From Stenocarpella maydis (lineage: Eukaryota > Ascomycota > Sordariomycetes > Diaporthales > Diaporthaceae): a stretch of 64,000 bases of DNA. Position 1 is the stretch's first letter. The number at the start of each line of letters is the position of its first letter. The notes under the pieces were generated by a model. The model was not told the DNA's origin, searched no databases, and saw only the letters and a program-made list of their open reading frames with translations. A program made the position numbers and the translations under genes. The stretch is from assembly GCA_002270565.1 (NCBI GenBank), contig NQMI01000008.1:748807-812806 (forward strand), written 5' to 3'. Below are positions 34,222 through 48,791 of the stretch, one piece after another.

Positions 34222-34650
34222 CTACAGGCCCGGAAGTCACGGACCGGTGGGTGGCCGAGTATATTTTTGAGGGAAAACAGTACGGAAATACCCCTACCAG
34301 CCAACAGAGCACTATTATATTTTGTTGATTTTATTTTGCACTTTACTTTGTTAGGCAACAAGCATTAGCGGTGTGCGTGTACATTACGGGCTCAGCCACT
34401 ACTTCTTAGTCTTACCGTTGGTCTCGGAATACAATTATTTGCAACCCCTTGAGCGAGACCTGAATAGCTGCAAGCCCAACCGCTTCATCTGGCTACCATG
34501 CTTGGGCCTGAAGACAAGATGTTCCAGTCGCAATTTGCGATGTGATCGGTTGCACCCTAGAAAGGTCAAGGACAAGCAAGTCCTTCCGAGACATTGACAG
34601 ACAATCAGTGTGAAATCATCGGTCATTTCTATAGCATCCTTGAGGCCTGT
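34222..34650. other. Convergent 3' intergenic region
   Basis: About 430 bp between the ends of the GRAM-VASt gene (plus) and the phosphate symporter gene (minus). T-rich near 34315-34350. No gene. Confidence 0.5.
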
Positions 34651-37125
34651 CTACTTGGCAACGAGACCTCCCACGTCCTCTAACTTTATATTGTCCGGGG
34701 GCTGGCCCCTCTCAATTCTGCCCCAGCCCGCGTTCCAAGTAGGAACACCACGATCTGAGGGCGAGATGGTATGGTCACTACCGGTCATCCTCATCGACGA
34801 GGTGCTGCTGCTCATGCCGAAGTCGCTGCTGTGATGCCCGCTGCCGCCGGACCCATGCCGCCTGGCCATCCTCCCCCACCACTCCCTCATCACCGGCGCC
34901 GGCTTGCACGCCTCGGGCGCCTCGGGCGCTACCCGCCTCCACGCCGCCCTGGCGCCCCTGGAGCGCGAGTACGCGAACCCGGCAGGCTTCCCGCCGCCAA
35001 AGGGGTTCCAGCGCCGCCTCGACATGGGCCCGCCGCCCTCGAGGCAGACGCTCCCGTTGCGGCCCGAGTTGTAGCTCGTCGGGGCCTCTCCGGCCAGCTC
35101 CTCGAGGGTCAGCCCTTTGGTCTCGGGGATGAGGAAGGAGGTGAGGAGCCCGCAGAGCATGAAGAGCGCGTAGACCTTGAGCAGGGCGTCGGGGCCGGCG
35201 CTGCTGTCGTCCCGCCTGGTCATGAACGGGGGGGATATGACCTGGGCTATGATGGCGCCCATCTTGCCTGCCGCGGCGGACAGGCCGTGCCCCAGTGCCC
35301 GGTAGCGCGTGGGGAAGCACTCGCCCGGGACGATGAAGGTGGTTGTGTTGGGACCAAGGTTGAAGAAGAAATGGGCGAGGATGTAGAGGGCGAACTTGGA
35401 GCCCGCGTGGAGTTGGTGGTAGGCGAATCCCAGGATGCAAAAGAGCAGGGTGAGAATCAAGAACCCGCCCATCTGGAGGGGTTTCCGGCCTATTGTGTCT
35501 ATCGTAAATATCGCCGTCAGATAGCCAGGCAGTGATCCAGCGACGGATAATATGATGAGGCCCACTGCATTCTTGCAGAGTCTGTGGTAGAGGGTGTCAT
35601 TACCAGCATAGCCTGTTGCCGAGAGGAGGATCGGGTTGTTCATCGCAAGGCCGTAAAATGCGAGATCCTTCGACGCCGGTTAGTCAACGCAAAGCCCAGC
35701 CCGACCACGGACGCAGGAACTCACGAGAAAGAGCCAGCTGGAGGTCGTACCAAGAAGCACCTTGGCGTTCTTCCAGTGTCCGAAATACGACCCCAGATCC
35801 CGTCTAGAGGCTGCCGGAGTCGCAAGGGACGGCCCGGCGACCTTGAGCAGACGAGCCTGCCGCACGATGTCGATTTCCCCCTTCGTCTTGCTGAGGAACG
35901 AGTTGATATCACTGTCGGCCTTCTCTACGTCGTGAACGATATCGAATGTATACCTTGGCGTCTCGGGAATGGTGATGCGGTAATATAGCGCAAACACCGC
36001 TGGTAGCGCTCCCACGCCGACTATTACGCGCCAACATCTGTCAGCTGCGATCTGGCAGGCCGAGCCGCAGTCGGAGAGATGTGTGATGTCGGCGAAGGAT
36101 TCCCTGAAGGCGACTGTGACGACCAGTGCGACAGTCGCAGCAAGTAGCTGTCCAAGGCCTTGCATCGAGAAGACGCTCGCCATCATTGCGCCTCGAAATC
36201 GCGTCGGCGCATACTCGGATGTGATGATGGCTGAGAGAGGACTGGGTTCAGGTTAGATGAAATCCACCAGACAGGAAGCAGGGACATCGACTCACTAATC
36301 CCCGCCAATACCAACTCCCATGATAACTCGATGGAATGCCAACAGGGCTGTCGCGCTCATCGACTGGCTCGGGTTCGCCAACGCGAAGTTCAACGTGGCG
36401 ACCAGTATGATAGCGAGCTCGACACCGTACATCTTCCGGCGCCCCAGATAATCACCCAGCCATCCAAACAGTACCTGGCCAATAATTATACCCGCACTCG
36501 TGGAGGCCTTCAGGGCCTGGTCGACTGTCCGCGGCAGGTGGCCATTATTACCACCGAATCCATTTCGCGAGTCCTCGGCTGAGCCCTCCCAAAACACCAG
36601 GCCCAAGAATACCGTGATGAGGCTGATGGAAAATATCTGGTAGCTGTCGGTCAGGAACCCGACTCCGGCTATTAGCACAGCCCTCACATCTGGCGCATAT
36701 TGTCAGTGACGTTTGGTTCTGCTTCAGTGTTGGTTGCAAAGAGGCTCCCCGAGATGCTCGGTCGAGCCCAGCGCTTCGCCCCCGGACGCTGTCTATGTGC
36801 AGGCAAGACTTCTCCGAGACGCATACGCGTGAATTCCAAGTAGGTTCATTCAAGACAACAAAGGGATCGTGGGAGCACAGCGGGGGAGACGAACGATAAG
36901 AACCAAAAGGCGTCTTGTCGATCTCAGACAGCGCGAGCCTCCTCCGCAGATTAGGATCCTGTATGTGTGAGTAGTCATTTGCTGCGCCAAGTCAGTTTTG
37001 GCCGCCCAAGTAGCATTCAACTTGCATCCAAGGTAGTGGGACACACCAAAGTTGTGGAATGCATTATTTCCCCCATGCGTGTGTCGATGGGCCGGCGTGG
37101 GGTTGTGCTTGGGCAGCATCTCCAT
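34651..37125 (-). CDS. Phosphate:H+ symporter (PHO84-like, MFS)
   Basis: Five exons (37125-37047, 36981-36904, 36689-36296, 36241-35725, 35667-34651) give 694 aa. The major-facilitator protein imports inorganic phosphate with protons at the plasma membrane. The start GGNNAFHNFANDYSHIQDPNLRRRLALSEIDKTPF is typical of PHO84. Then come AVLIAGVGFLTDSYQIF (TM1), GWLGDYLGRRKMYG (MFS loop 2-3), the PHO84 signature GVGIGGDYPLSAIITSEY, a central loop with IPETPRYTFDI, and GECFPTRYRALGHGLSAAAGKMGA. After the last helix (ETKGLTLEELAGE) an extra cytoplasmic tail of about 140 aa, rich in Arg, Ser and Gly, makes the protein longer than the usual 560-590 aa. Three introns are ordinary (65, 54, 57 bp). The second (36690-36903, 214 bp) needs a GTTCTT donor, so that junction is the weakest. 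Confidence 0.88.
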
Positions 37126-38621
37126 CGTCTGTCTTGACTAGACCTTCCAAGCCGCCTCGAGTTGTGCAGCGGCCTCCATGCATGCGGATTCAGCGACTGG
37201 CTATTATTCTGTGCGTCCGCTCGCCTTGCCCAGATCGGATTCAGCCTTGGCGAAAAGGTACCCTAATAGGTGGATGCTCAGGATATCCGAGACTTTGACG
37301 TCGTCCGCTTCTTGTCCTGTGTCTTGGGAGGGATCAGGTGCGCGAGAGCTCTAGAAGGCACGGAGAGGTGGGCAGACGTGAGAGCTAAACCGCTTGGGCC
37401 GGTTTATAAGCTCGCGCGGCGCTGCATTTTGCGTGTGCCCTTTCGTAGTGCCTAATGAGCAAATGGTGAGACGTCGGAATGAAACGCACGTTCGACGTAG
37501 GGCTGAGCGGAATGAGAAGAAGGTTCTTGCAAATCAAGCAATCCCCATGTCCCGTACTTGGCACATCATGCCGCGTGACGAGGCTGGCTGGCCGCGTCGT
37601 GCAACCGCTGACGATAAAGAAGCCTGCAGTGCGGGCTCCTGATCCCGGTGCGAGATTTCAAAGCACGAGCTTTGCTTTCCCATTGGGCCCAGCTTTCGAA
37701 ATGGCAACCTGCTTGTTCGCCGAGACATCAAGAGTGCAACGTGCGCAGCCTGGCCCCCCTTTTCGTTGGCGTCGCCGCGCGCTGGGGAACGACATTTTGT
37801 TGCCCGCGGGCTCAGCTGAGCTGGCGCGGCTCAGGACTGCTTTCTCCCACCTTGCGACCCAGCCGGAGTAATCGTGTCTCCGCCGTCGTCCGGAAATCGC
37901 GCGCCATGCTCTGAGGACCCCGGTATGATGTGGACCGGCTTATTAGGTTTGCCCCTGCATTCTTCCTGTCCCAGACGAGGGAAACTCTAAAGGCCAAGGT
38001 TTTAATAAGGACTGGTTTAAACATAGAGCACGTCGCCCATGTGTTGACTCGCAACGTCTGGGCTTCGACCAACCCTGACTTACAAGGCCACATTGTTAGC
38101 GTGTCCCATAAGGGAATGTCTAACGCAGTTGATCCCGAGTAGGCCATTCCAGACAGACTTGCTCCGGGATATCGGTATCTATAAATGGCAGTATCACAGA
38201 GCGAACTGGAACACTGTCCCAGAAAAGGCCAACGCAGAAGAGGGCTCCCTATAGGACGCATCTCAGAGGAGCCTACACGGTTGAGTAACATAAGCCGACC
38301 AATCGTGAGACGAAAATGAGGCTCCTCACCATGGGGCCTCTTGTTTGAACGAACCGGCAATGGGATCCGCTAGATGAATATCGAAGAGCTGCAACACGGT
38401 GCCTTCTGGAAATCAATTTCTGAAGGAGGAAAAAAGACATCTAGGCCCCGAAGCCATAACGGGCGAGCTGAACGCCGAACGCGCCAGCCTGTATGCAGGT
38501 CTGCCCTAGATCCCAGAATTCGCAGATCGTGCACGAGTTGAAAAAGTTAAATCACCTGCGCTTTGGCCTGCCTCCCAGGCTAAACTAGGCGTCAACGTTT
38601 GGTTTACACCCTAGACCAACA
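37126..38621. other. Intergenic, phosphate symporter promoter side
   Basis: About 1.5 kb between two minus-strand genes. It should hold the symporter promoter and the MET2 3' UTR. One CACGTT half-type Pho4/NUC-1-like site occurs near 37488, too little to call. No gene is supported. Confidence 0.4.
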
Positions 38622-40273
<1,652 letters not shown>

Positions 40274-41361
40274 ATCTGCTGCTTTCGGCCTGGCCGTTTG
40301 TGGCGTCTGAGGCCATTGTTTCCCAGTGCCGCTGTGCAAGGCAATATCTGGACCAGCGCCCAGTGCAAAGTACAGTACCTGTTCAATTCCCGCCCGGCCG
40401 AAGGGTATAGGGTGTGTGAAAAGGGTGCGTGTATAAGTTCAGTTGGCTTGCAATCAGTTCCGAGTCCTGTACAAGAAGCGGCAGAGTCATGGGGGAGCTA
40501 AAGCACCGGGAAGTAAAGCTTGAAGAGTCATCAATTCTCATTCACTTGACTAGTCGGGTTGGTGGGTACCTGCTTGGGTACTTGATGATGTACTCGGACA
40601 GGCACTGCAGACTGCCCAATTGACCCACACTATCATGTCTTCCTTGACAGATGATTGACCTAGAGTTCTCATTGCGAGTCACCTGCTATTGTGGGCGTGC
40701 CCACGGGGTATTGTATTATCCAGCCTAGGTTGGCAATACCTCGAGGCTGGCGAGGCTCGGTACGGAGTACTTATATAAGTAAGCACAGTGGGCCCGCAAC
40801 CTCTCGCAGAAGCCCACATCGCTCTAGCCTCATCTGGCCATCAGCCAGCGTCCCGGCAAGCAAGGCTCTCCACGGCAGGCTCCACTCGAGCTCGGATGTC
40901 GATTTTGGTGAGCAACTAGACTGCCAAGGCGAACCGCAACCTGCGATAGGGTAGAGTAGAGCCTCACCCAAGCTCTGCCAAACGCACGACGACGTCAACC
41001 CTCGAACCTCGACTGCCGTTCCCCTTGGTGCCGCCTAGCCCGATGCTGCATCTACTGCGCGACCAGCCTCTCTCACACGCCACGCGTTTCTTTTGACCTT
41101 CTCTCCTGTCCTGTTTCATCCTGCTCCTGCGCTGTCGAGACGGTTCACACACGTCTCGCGACCACGCGTACACCCGACCACGCCCACCACCTGCCTAAAG
41201 CTCGCGGGCCTTTGCGCTACCACAAAGCACCGCCTCCCGCCCCAAGCCGTCCGTTCCGCTTGGCCTCTTTCACCACAAACTGTTTGTCTGGCTTGGCTCC
41301 CGTGTGCCATAGGTAGTCTGCTAGCGTCAATGGTACACCAATACCAGATGTCGACTTGAAG
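40274..41361. promoter_or_regulatory. Divergent promoter region MET2 / THO2
   Basis: About 1.1 kb separates the two start codons, on opposite strands. The THO2 side is pyrimidine-rich (40960-41300), common in fungal 5' leaders, and ends with a short uORF. I could not identify a specific regulator site. Confidence 0.5.
41330..41359 (+). promoter_or_regulatory. Nine-codon uORF immediately upstream of THO2
   Basis: ATG at 41330 opens MVHQYQMST and stops with TGA at 41357-41359, only two bases before the THO2 ATG at 41362 and in a different frame. Scanning ribosomes would meet it first if the transcript includes it, and so short a spacing would allow little reinitiation at the main start. Its presence in the mRNA is an inference. 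Confidence 0.6.
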
Positions 41362-44300
41362 ATGGGCCCGAAGCGCAAGAGAGTTAACGACTCGGGCAGC
41401 GGCCGCCCTTCGCCTCACCGCCCTGACACCACTCCTCTCAGCCAACACGAAAGAAATCGGCCTGGCGCTGGTGCAAGACCGAACCGCCGCAACGAGCGTC
41501 GCGACTCCTTTCAGAACACTGCCACCTCTGGCTCGCCGGCAGCTGGCTCACCTCTCAACTCTCCCACCATGCCGCGACCTTCCAGCGCCTCCTCCCAGCC
41601 TGCCATCGCCCCAATCAACACCAAAATGGCGTCCAACCTGCCCTCGCCGACACTTCCCTCCCCCGTGCAGTCAGGCTTCCACTACGAAATCGTGACGAAT
41701 GCTCGGCTGAGCAGTTGGTCACAGAGTGGCCGCCAAGAAGTGGTGGATCATGGGATACAATCGCGGGACGACGAAGACGTCCAGGAGCTGTCGACGATAT
41801 TCCAGGAGCTTGTGCAATCGTGTCTGGACTTCCGCCTGGACCCAGCCGAGGCAGGCGAGATCGTCAAGCAAATCATCGGCATCCGGCCTGCAGATGCAGA
41901 CACCAACCCCCGAACATTCGACACCCATACCCTGCTTCTCGACACCCTCGCCATCTATGTTGACGTCGGATCTGGATCCTACAACGCGAACATACGTGAC
42001 TTTCTGGTCGCCACCGGCATCGATCCAGCGCTGATGCGAACGGTATTGGAGCCGGCACTGTTGGAGCAGCTCGGTCTCATCCGCGAGACATTCACCAAGA
42101 TGGGCATCCGACAAGCCACCAATATTCTCTACAAACAGGCCAACTACAACCTGTTGCGAGAAGAAACCGAAGGATATGCTAAGCTTGCTACGGAACTCTT
42201 CGCAACCTCCAACACGGAACCTCCAACTTCAGAAGCCATCCAGAACGCCTTTGAGAGGGTGAAGGGCCTTATTGGAACGTTCGATCTGGATGTTGGCCGC
42301 GTCCTCGATGTAACCCTCGACGTCTTTGCTTCCGTCCTCATAAAGCAGAACCGCTTCTTCGTCAAGTTCCTCCGAATAAGCTCATGGTGGCCTCGCAGCC
42401 ACACCAGGTCACCCGACGCTCTAGGAGGGCTACCCAAATGGGCGCTTCCGGAGTCAGCGCATTGGACAGTCAGTGCGGAGGAACAAGCCATCATCGCCGA
42501 ACAGCGCCGCCAGCGCGATGTTCGGTTTTGGGACAGGGCCCGCGAGGCACACATTGACGCCTTCTTTGAACTTGGTGGACGGCAAGTCGACCAAGCGGAG
42601 CTCAATCGTCTGCAGGCTATTCTTGATTCCAACACCGAGTCTGAAGACGCCATATCTCTGCTCGACCCAATGGCACAGTGGATGGTTACTACCAGAACCG
42701 TTCCACCACAGGGCAACAGGGTCGCTGCACACCTGTTGGGTTTTAAGTTGAGGTGGTACGAGTCAAAGATTGCCAAGGCTCGCAAGGAAGTGGTTCCTGC
42801 CAACCTCTTTTTCCTGGCAGCTCTGCTTATCAAGATAGGCTTCATCTCACTAGCTGACTTGTGGCCGCATGTCGGTCCGCCCGATTCAAACATGAACGAC
42901 AAGGTCAGATTTAAGAGAATGGCCATTCTTGAGGAGGAGGAGAGGGCGAAGACTGGCCGAGGCCGTGGTGCTCTCGCTATGGCCGGAGCATTATCTACCG
43001 AGGACGATTCGCCCAAACCGAACAAGGTCGTCACAGAGACCAAGACCAAACCAGCCGCCGAGACGGAGGATGAAGACGATCCGGAGTACATACAAAAGCA
43101 CTCACTTGTCGCTGAGCTCCTCACTATCGGCGCACTTCCGGATGCCCTCTTTATATTGACGCGCTTTCCGTGGCTCACAGAAGCCTTCCCGGAGCTTCTC
43201 AACCTCATCAACCGCATAATAGCGCATTCGGTGCAGAAAGTCTTCGAGGAAACCAGGACTACGTCTGCAGAGCCCGGCAGTCACCTGGATATCCCAATGA
43301 AGAAAATGCCGGATATCGATCAGGGAGGGGTATCGAAGGGGTCCGTACGGCTAACTCAGCCCTTCCCCAAGCGCCCACTCCGCTGGCCGCATCCAGCCGG
43401 CGAGAAGGACAACATGTTGTACCGATGCTACTGGGATGATTGGGCCGACAATATTCCCGTCTGCCAGACCATCGAAGACGTCTTGACGCTGTGTGACACG
43501 CTGATCAACTTCTCGGGGGTGAACATCGGCAAGGATGCGGCGCTGCTCTCCAAGATTGCAGCCATCGGAGCTATGAGCCTGGCCCGGGATCAGTCTCCCC
43601 AAAACATGGGACGCTGGCAAGATCTGTTGAAGCGATTGCTAGTCCCCGCCCTGAGCATGACTGAAGCCAACTCGTTCGCGGTCCAGGCTGTTTGGGATCT
43701 GTTAAAGCTGTACCCAATTACCACGCGGTACAACATCTATGCGGAATGGTTCCAAGGCCAGACATCGCGTAACACCTGGATCAAGTCAGCGTTTGCAAGA
43801 ACCAGATCAGAAACCAACGGCATCCTCAAACGTCTCTCCCTGGAGAATTTGTCCACAATGGCCAAGAAGCTAGCCAAGACTGCGTACGCATCTCCGGGTG
43901 TCGTGTTCCAGACTGCCTTTGACCAGATCGAGGCATACCCGAATCTGATTGAGGCCTTTGTCGAGTGCGCCCGGTATCTCACAGATCTAGGTTATGATGT
44001 CCTAACCTGGTCTTTAATGAGCGCTCTGGGCGGAAAAGCCAGAAGCCGGACGCAGGAAACGTCCGTTCTTCTGACAAGCAAGTGGCTCCAGGCTCTCTCC
44101 AAATTCTCCGGGAAAGTGTTCAAGCGATACCAGCACATGAAGCCGCTGCCTGTCTTGCAGTATGTTAACAACCAACTGTCCAAGGGCAACTCTACTGACT
44201 TGGTTATCCTCCGTGAGCTCATCTCAACAATGGCTGGCGTGGTGCCTGATGTTGACTTTACCGACGCGCAAATGCGAGCAATGACAGGTGGCGAAGTTCT

Positions 44301-47300
44301 TCGGCGCCAGACACTCATCAGTTTGGGGGACCGCAGAGACGTATCCGTGCACGGCGCGGAGCGCCTCATGCAGTCTTTGATGGATACCAAGCTTGCGGGG
44401 AGACTTTTGGTGAACCTGGCCCAATACCGCCAGTCGGCCCTCTACAACTTGCCCGAGGACGAAGCACACGTGAAATACCTGGCGACAATCATGGACGAAG
44501 TACACCAGGCATTGATCCAATACCTCGATTTCTTGCGCAGCAATCTGACACCCGACCTCTTCGATGCCAACATCCCGAGCATAATCGAACTGATGGTCGG
44601 ATATGGGCTGGATGTTGATCTAGCATTCATGATCGGCAGAGCAAGCCTGGCACACCGCATGGCAAATAACAAGATTCCAGCTCAATCTCTCGCCAACGAC
44701 CACGGTGACAACCAGCCCACCCTCGAGGGTGCGGATGCAGAGGGTGACCTGGCTATGAATGGAGGCGTGCCCGAATCGGTAGCTCAGAACGACAATTTGG
44801 GAAAGGCTGAGAATGAGGATAAGATGGCTCTGGACGACAACACATCCACTGCACCATCACCGCCCACTGCAGCTGACACGCGAAAGTCGGACCCGATTGC
44901 CGATGTTCTTCAGCCGCTCGTCAACACCATCCAGGACATCCGGCCGCCGGAGACCTGGCAACACCTAAGCCCAGAATTCTACGTTATATTCTGGTCGCTA
45001 TCACTGGGCGACCTGCATGTCCCACAGTCTAACTATGAGGCCGAGCACGAAAGGCTCAATAAGGAAGCAGAAGATGTCATGAAAGATCGCTCTGATCTGA
45101 CCCGACAAGGCATGAACAAGAAGACGGAGAAGAAGAAATCGCTCCTGGGTCTCGCAAAGTCGATTCGAGAAGAAATGACGGTTCATATTGAGCGGTACCA
45201 CAAGACAAAGCTCCGGCTGGCGAGGCAGTCCAAATCGTGGTTCTCTGGAACCATCGCTGAGGCTGGTCTGACTTCGGATGCCTTGCTCGAACACTGCATA
45301 CTGCCCCGGCTTCTCGCATCGTCCTTGGACACGGAATACTGCTTCCGGATGATCAAGTTCCTTCACGAGAACCAGACGCCGAACTTTAAGCTGTTCTCTT
45401 TCTACGAGCGACTCTTCAACGCCAACAGACTTCGAGCAATAATATTCTCGTGCACTGTTCGTGAGGCAGAGCATCTGGGACGCTTTATCAAGTGCATTCT
45501 GGAGGATCTGGCCAGATGGCACGCCGACAAGAACACCTATGAGAAGGAGGCATTTGGCAAAACCAAGCGAAATCTCCTTGGGTTCGCGACCGCAGTTGAC
45601 GACGAGGGCAATCCAACAAGCTTCATTGAGCATCCGTTCTTCCGAGATTCTCACTACGAGTGGCACAAGAACCTCAATGTAGCGCTAAAGGCCTGTTTGC
45701 AAGGCACAAAGGAGTGGATGCACATCAGGAATGCATTCACAATCTTGAAGGCAATTTCGAGCTTCTTCCCGGCGGTCAATTTCATGGGCACCCAGCTCTT
45801 GAAGGTGCTCGACGAGATCAAGACGCGCGAAGAGGTTACGAAGGGCTCATCAGAGGAAGGACACCGTGGTGATCTTGCTGTCACAGCTCTAACCGTCTAC
45901 TCCATGCTGAAGAAGCGAGAGTCCAAATGGGTTGCTGTACCAGCCTTCCGTCCCAACATGGTGAGTGTCTCATTAGGACTACCAGCGCTCGCACAGGCTA
46001 ACTTTCAGCAGTCCGGTATGCCGCAGGACGCTCCGAAGGATGTGGAAATGTCTGGCCAAAATGCGAAGTCTGACCTGCGTCCGACGGCCGCAGAATTCAA
46101 GCCTCAACAGCCTACTACTACGTCAGTGCTCCGAATGGACACCCAACAGCAAATCAACAAGAAACTGACACAAACTAGTGTGGCATCTGCGCCACCGGCA
46201 GACGACGAGGACGGCGAAGTCAAGGACGGAAAAGACAGCAAATCCTCAGCTGCGCTTGCTTCAGACAGCCGTGCAAGGAACGAGCGCCATCCTGCGGGCC
46301 AAGATCGAGACGCACCTAAGGAGCCGGCATTCAAGGATAGGGCCTCTGCACCAGGCAGTCGGCCGGGGACGCCAAAGTCAAACATAGTCGTCCCTTCGCC
46401 AGCGCCCCTGCCAGCCTCCAGCGGGCGCAGTGAGACCTCACGGGCAGCGAATGCGCCTCCGAGAGGTGACAGGGTGCCTCACGGTTTACCCAGTCGCCCA
46501 GAAGTTCCTATTCCTCCTCACTATAGGCCAGAACTATTCCCACAGGGACATGGCCAGGACCGTCGTGACCCGCCACGAGAAACCCGAGAAGCTCGTGAGC
46601 AAAAAGAGCCACCGCGTGAGACGAGGGATCCAAGAGAGCGTTTTCGAGACCAACTGCGCGACCAGCGGGACGTTTCTCGCGACGGTAGGGAATCAAGGGA
46701 GCACCGCCAGCCAGAGACTAGTCGTGCGGATAGGCGAGATCCAGAATCAGATCGCCGGGCGAACGAGCGAGTGCCCCGTGAGCCAGGCCGGCTCTCAGAA
46801 CGCGACTGGTCCCACAGAGCCGACCCTTCCCCGCGCCGTGGGGAACCGGCTAGAGGAGAACCATCCCGGAGTGAATCCACGCGCGCTGAGCCTATGTCGA
46901 TCGACAGAGAGGATCGATCTCGAGATCGCGCCCCTCCGCCATCTAGTCGCGACAGTCGGGGTCCCCGGGAGCATGCTGTGGGGACCCAGCCAGCTCGTCC
47001 AGTGGGAGGGCTGGCTACCACAGCAGAGCCGCCAATCAATCCTGAGAGGGCAGCTCTTCTCCAGAATGATGATCGTGCCGAGATGATCAATCCCCAACGC
47101 GCTGTTTTGCTGCAGACGCAGCAATCTCACTCTTCGACTCGCTCACCTAGGGATGGCGGGCGGGATCGGGCTTCCTCTCGCACGCAGTCACCCAGGAGAG
47201 ACGATAGGTATACAACGACCACTACCTCTGAAGGACACGCCCGCGAGGATCGACACTCTCGACGTAATGGTCATCTCGCAGAGACATCTCAAACCCCTGC

Positions 47301-48791
47301 GAGAGATCTAGAGCAACCCAGGGAACAGGATCGTCAGCCAAATGAACGCAGCCGTGATGCGTCGTTCCATGGCCCTAGGGCTCATGATTCGGATCGTGGC
47401 CGGCCGGTCCAGCAGGACCCGAACTACGGTCGTCTGAACCCAATCCCTACCGTAGCAGAAGCCCCGCAGGGGCCTCGTGGACGAGGCGCAAGGAACTCAT
47501 CAAGATATCGTCCATGCCATCGGGTCCTAGGTCCGATGGGCGAATGCCGCCGCCAGACACAAATCGAGCGCCATCGCCGGACCGGCAACCTCCAACCGGG
47601 CCCTCTTCATCCAGGGCACGCAGGGGTCCATCCACTCAGTTTGACCACGCGACGAACTCCTCACCTGCCCAGACCTTGACGCCCGCTGGTGGCTTGCATT
47701 CTGACCGCTCCAATCAGTTTGAGCAGACGATGCATCCGGATCGCTTGAGGCACATCGTCCCGCCGCCGCCACCGCCGCCGCCGCCGAGAGAACCCTCCCA
47801 CTCACGTCCACAAGTGCCTCCAATCCATACAAACGAGCGAGTGGCCACACCTACGGGGCCGTCTGCGTCACGTCAAGGGCAGAGTAGCCACCCCAATACC
47901 CCCATCTCGGAGCAGACTGCTCCACACTCTGCCCCAACAGGCCCTTCCGCAAGCAAGGACCGACAGCGAGGCAGCGCTCGAAGACAGCTTGAGAAGCTCC
48001 AGGACAATATCACCCCCGGTAACAAGCGGGATAGTGACCACCGTAGACCCAGGCAAAGCATGCCAGACTCTGATGCGCAGATACTCACAGGCGCATCGCC
48101 AGTCTCGACCCCGGTTCAGGAACGACCTGATCCCATACGGCGAAACACGGCACATGACCGTCCTATCCTGGGGAACGACATCGGCGGTCTGCCAATCCGT
48201 GACTCGAGAAGCGATGCTCAAGACGAGTATTCTGGCAGCAGAGGTGAGCACGAACGGAGTGGACGTAGGGACCATCGCGAAAGGCCCGACAGGCCAGGGC
48301 GGCACGGCGGGCGAGAACGAAGTCCCCGCGGAGATCGAGATATGAAAGATCCACGTGGAATGGAACAGATTGAGCGCCACGACCGTCGATCTGGCGTGCC
48401 ACCGGTGATAGACAGCAACCGCATCCGCGACCCTAACCATGAACCGATTCAACCCCGGCGGCCAGCACGGGATCCTACTTCTACAAATAGTATCCGCGAC
48501 CCTTTACCTGGTAGCGGGAGGGAACCTTCAGGATCCGGTCGGGAATCACGACATCGGGTTGACAACAGAGGCGATAGTGGCGGTGGAGGAAGACCAGGTG
48601 ATGAATGGGGTGGTAGCAGCAGAGGCGGGTCAATGCGCGGTGGACCAAGAGATGGGCTCCGAGAAGGACTGGGGCGGCCAGTCGATGACCGACGAGATCC
48701 CAGAGGTGATGAGAGAAGCTCAGGCCGGAAGCGGAGGAGTGACATCTCGGAAATGCCGCCAAGCGACAGAGACAAGCGACCTCGACGTTAG
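41362..48791 (+). CDS. tho2: THO complex subunit 2 (mRNA export / transcription elongation)
   Basis: About 2460 aa. Tho2 is the scaffold of the THO/TREX complex, coupling nascent mRNA packaging to export. A basic disordered N-terminus (MGPKRKRVNDSGSGR) precedes the long helical-repeat body (about 100-1530), with family segments such as HYEIVTNARLSSWSQSGRQEV, ANLFFLAALLIKIGFISLADLWPH, MLYRCYWDDWADNIP and PPETWQHLSPEFYVIFWSLSL. From about residue 1560 to the end the protein is Arg/Asp/Pro-rich and disordered, with a run of nine Pro (near 47761-47787) and a basic terminus SDRDKRPRR. A 48-bp in-frame GT-AG intron (45961-46008, branch GCTAAC) probably interrupts the end of the body. Near 47490-47515 the meaningful frame shifts: before it ...PQGPRGRGARNSS, after it MPSGPRSDGRMPPPDTNRAP. 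One missing base would restore it. Confidence 0.9.
45961..46008 (+). other. Probable 48-bp in-frame intron in THO2
   Basis: GTGAGT donor, GCTAAC branch site 8 bases before the CAG acceptor. It contains no stop and its length is a multiple of three, so either splicing state keeps the frame. The 16 residues it would encode (VSVSLGLPALAQANFQ) interrupt a charged region. Confidence 0.75.

Noticed and set aside
37480..37500. CACGTT as a Pho4/NUC-1 site for the phosphate symporter
   Set aside because: A single non-palindromic six-base match about 360 bp upstream is expected by chance.
42144..43217. 357-codon minus-strand frame opposite THO2
   Set aside because: Antisense shadow of a conserved Tho2 segment; Ser/Arg-rich with no motif.
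46430..47086. 218-codon plus-strand frame inside THO2
   Set aside because: An alternative frame of the Arg/Asp-rich THO2 tail; residue pattern is unlike protein and no splice sites link to it.
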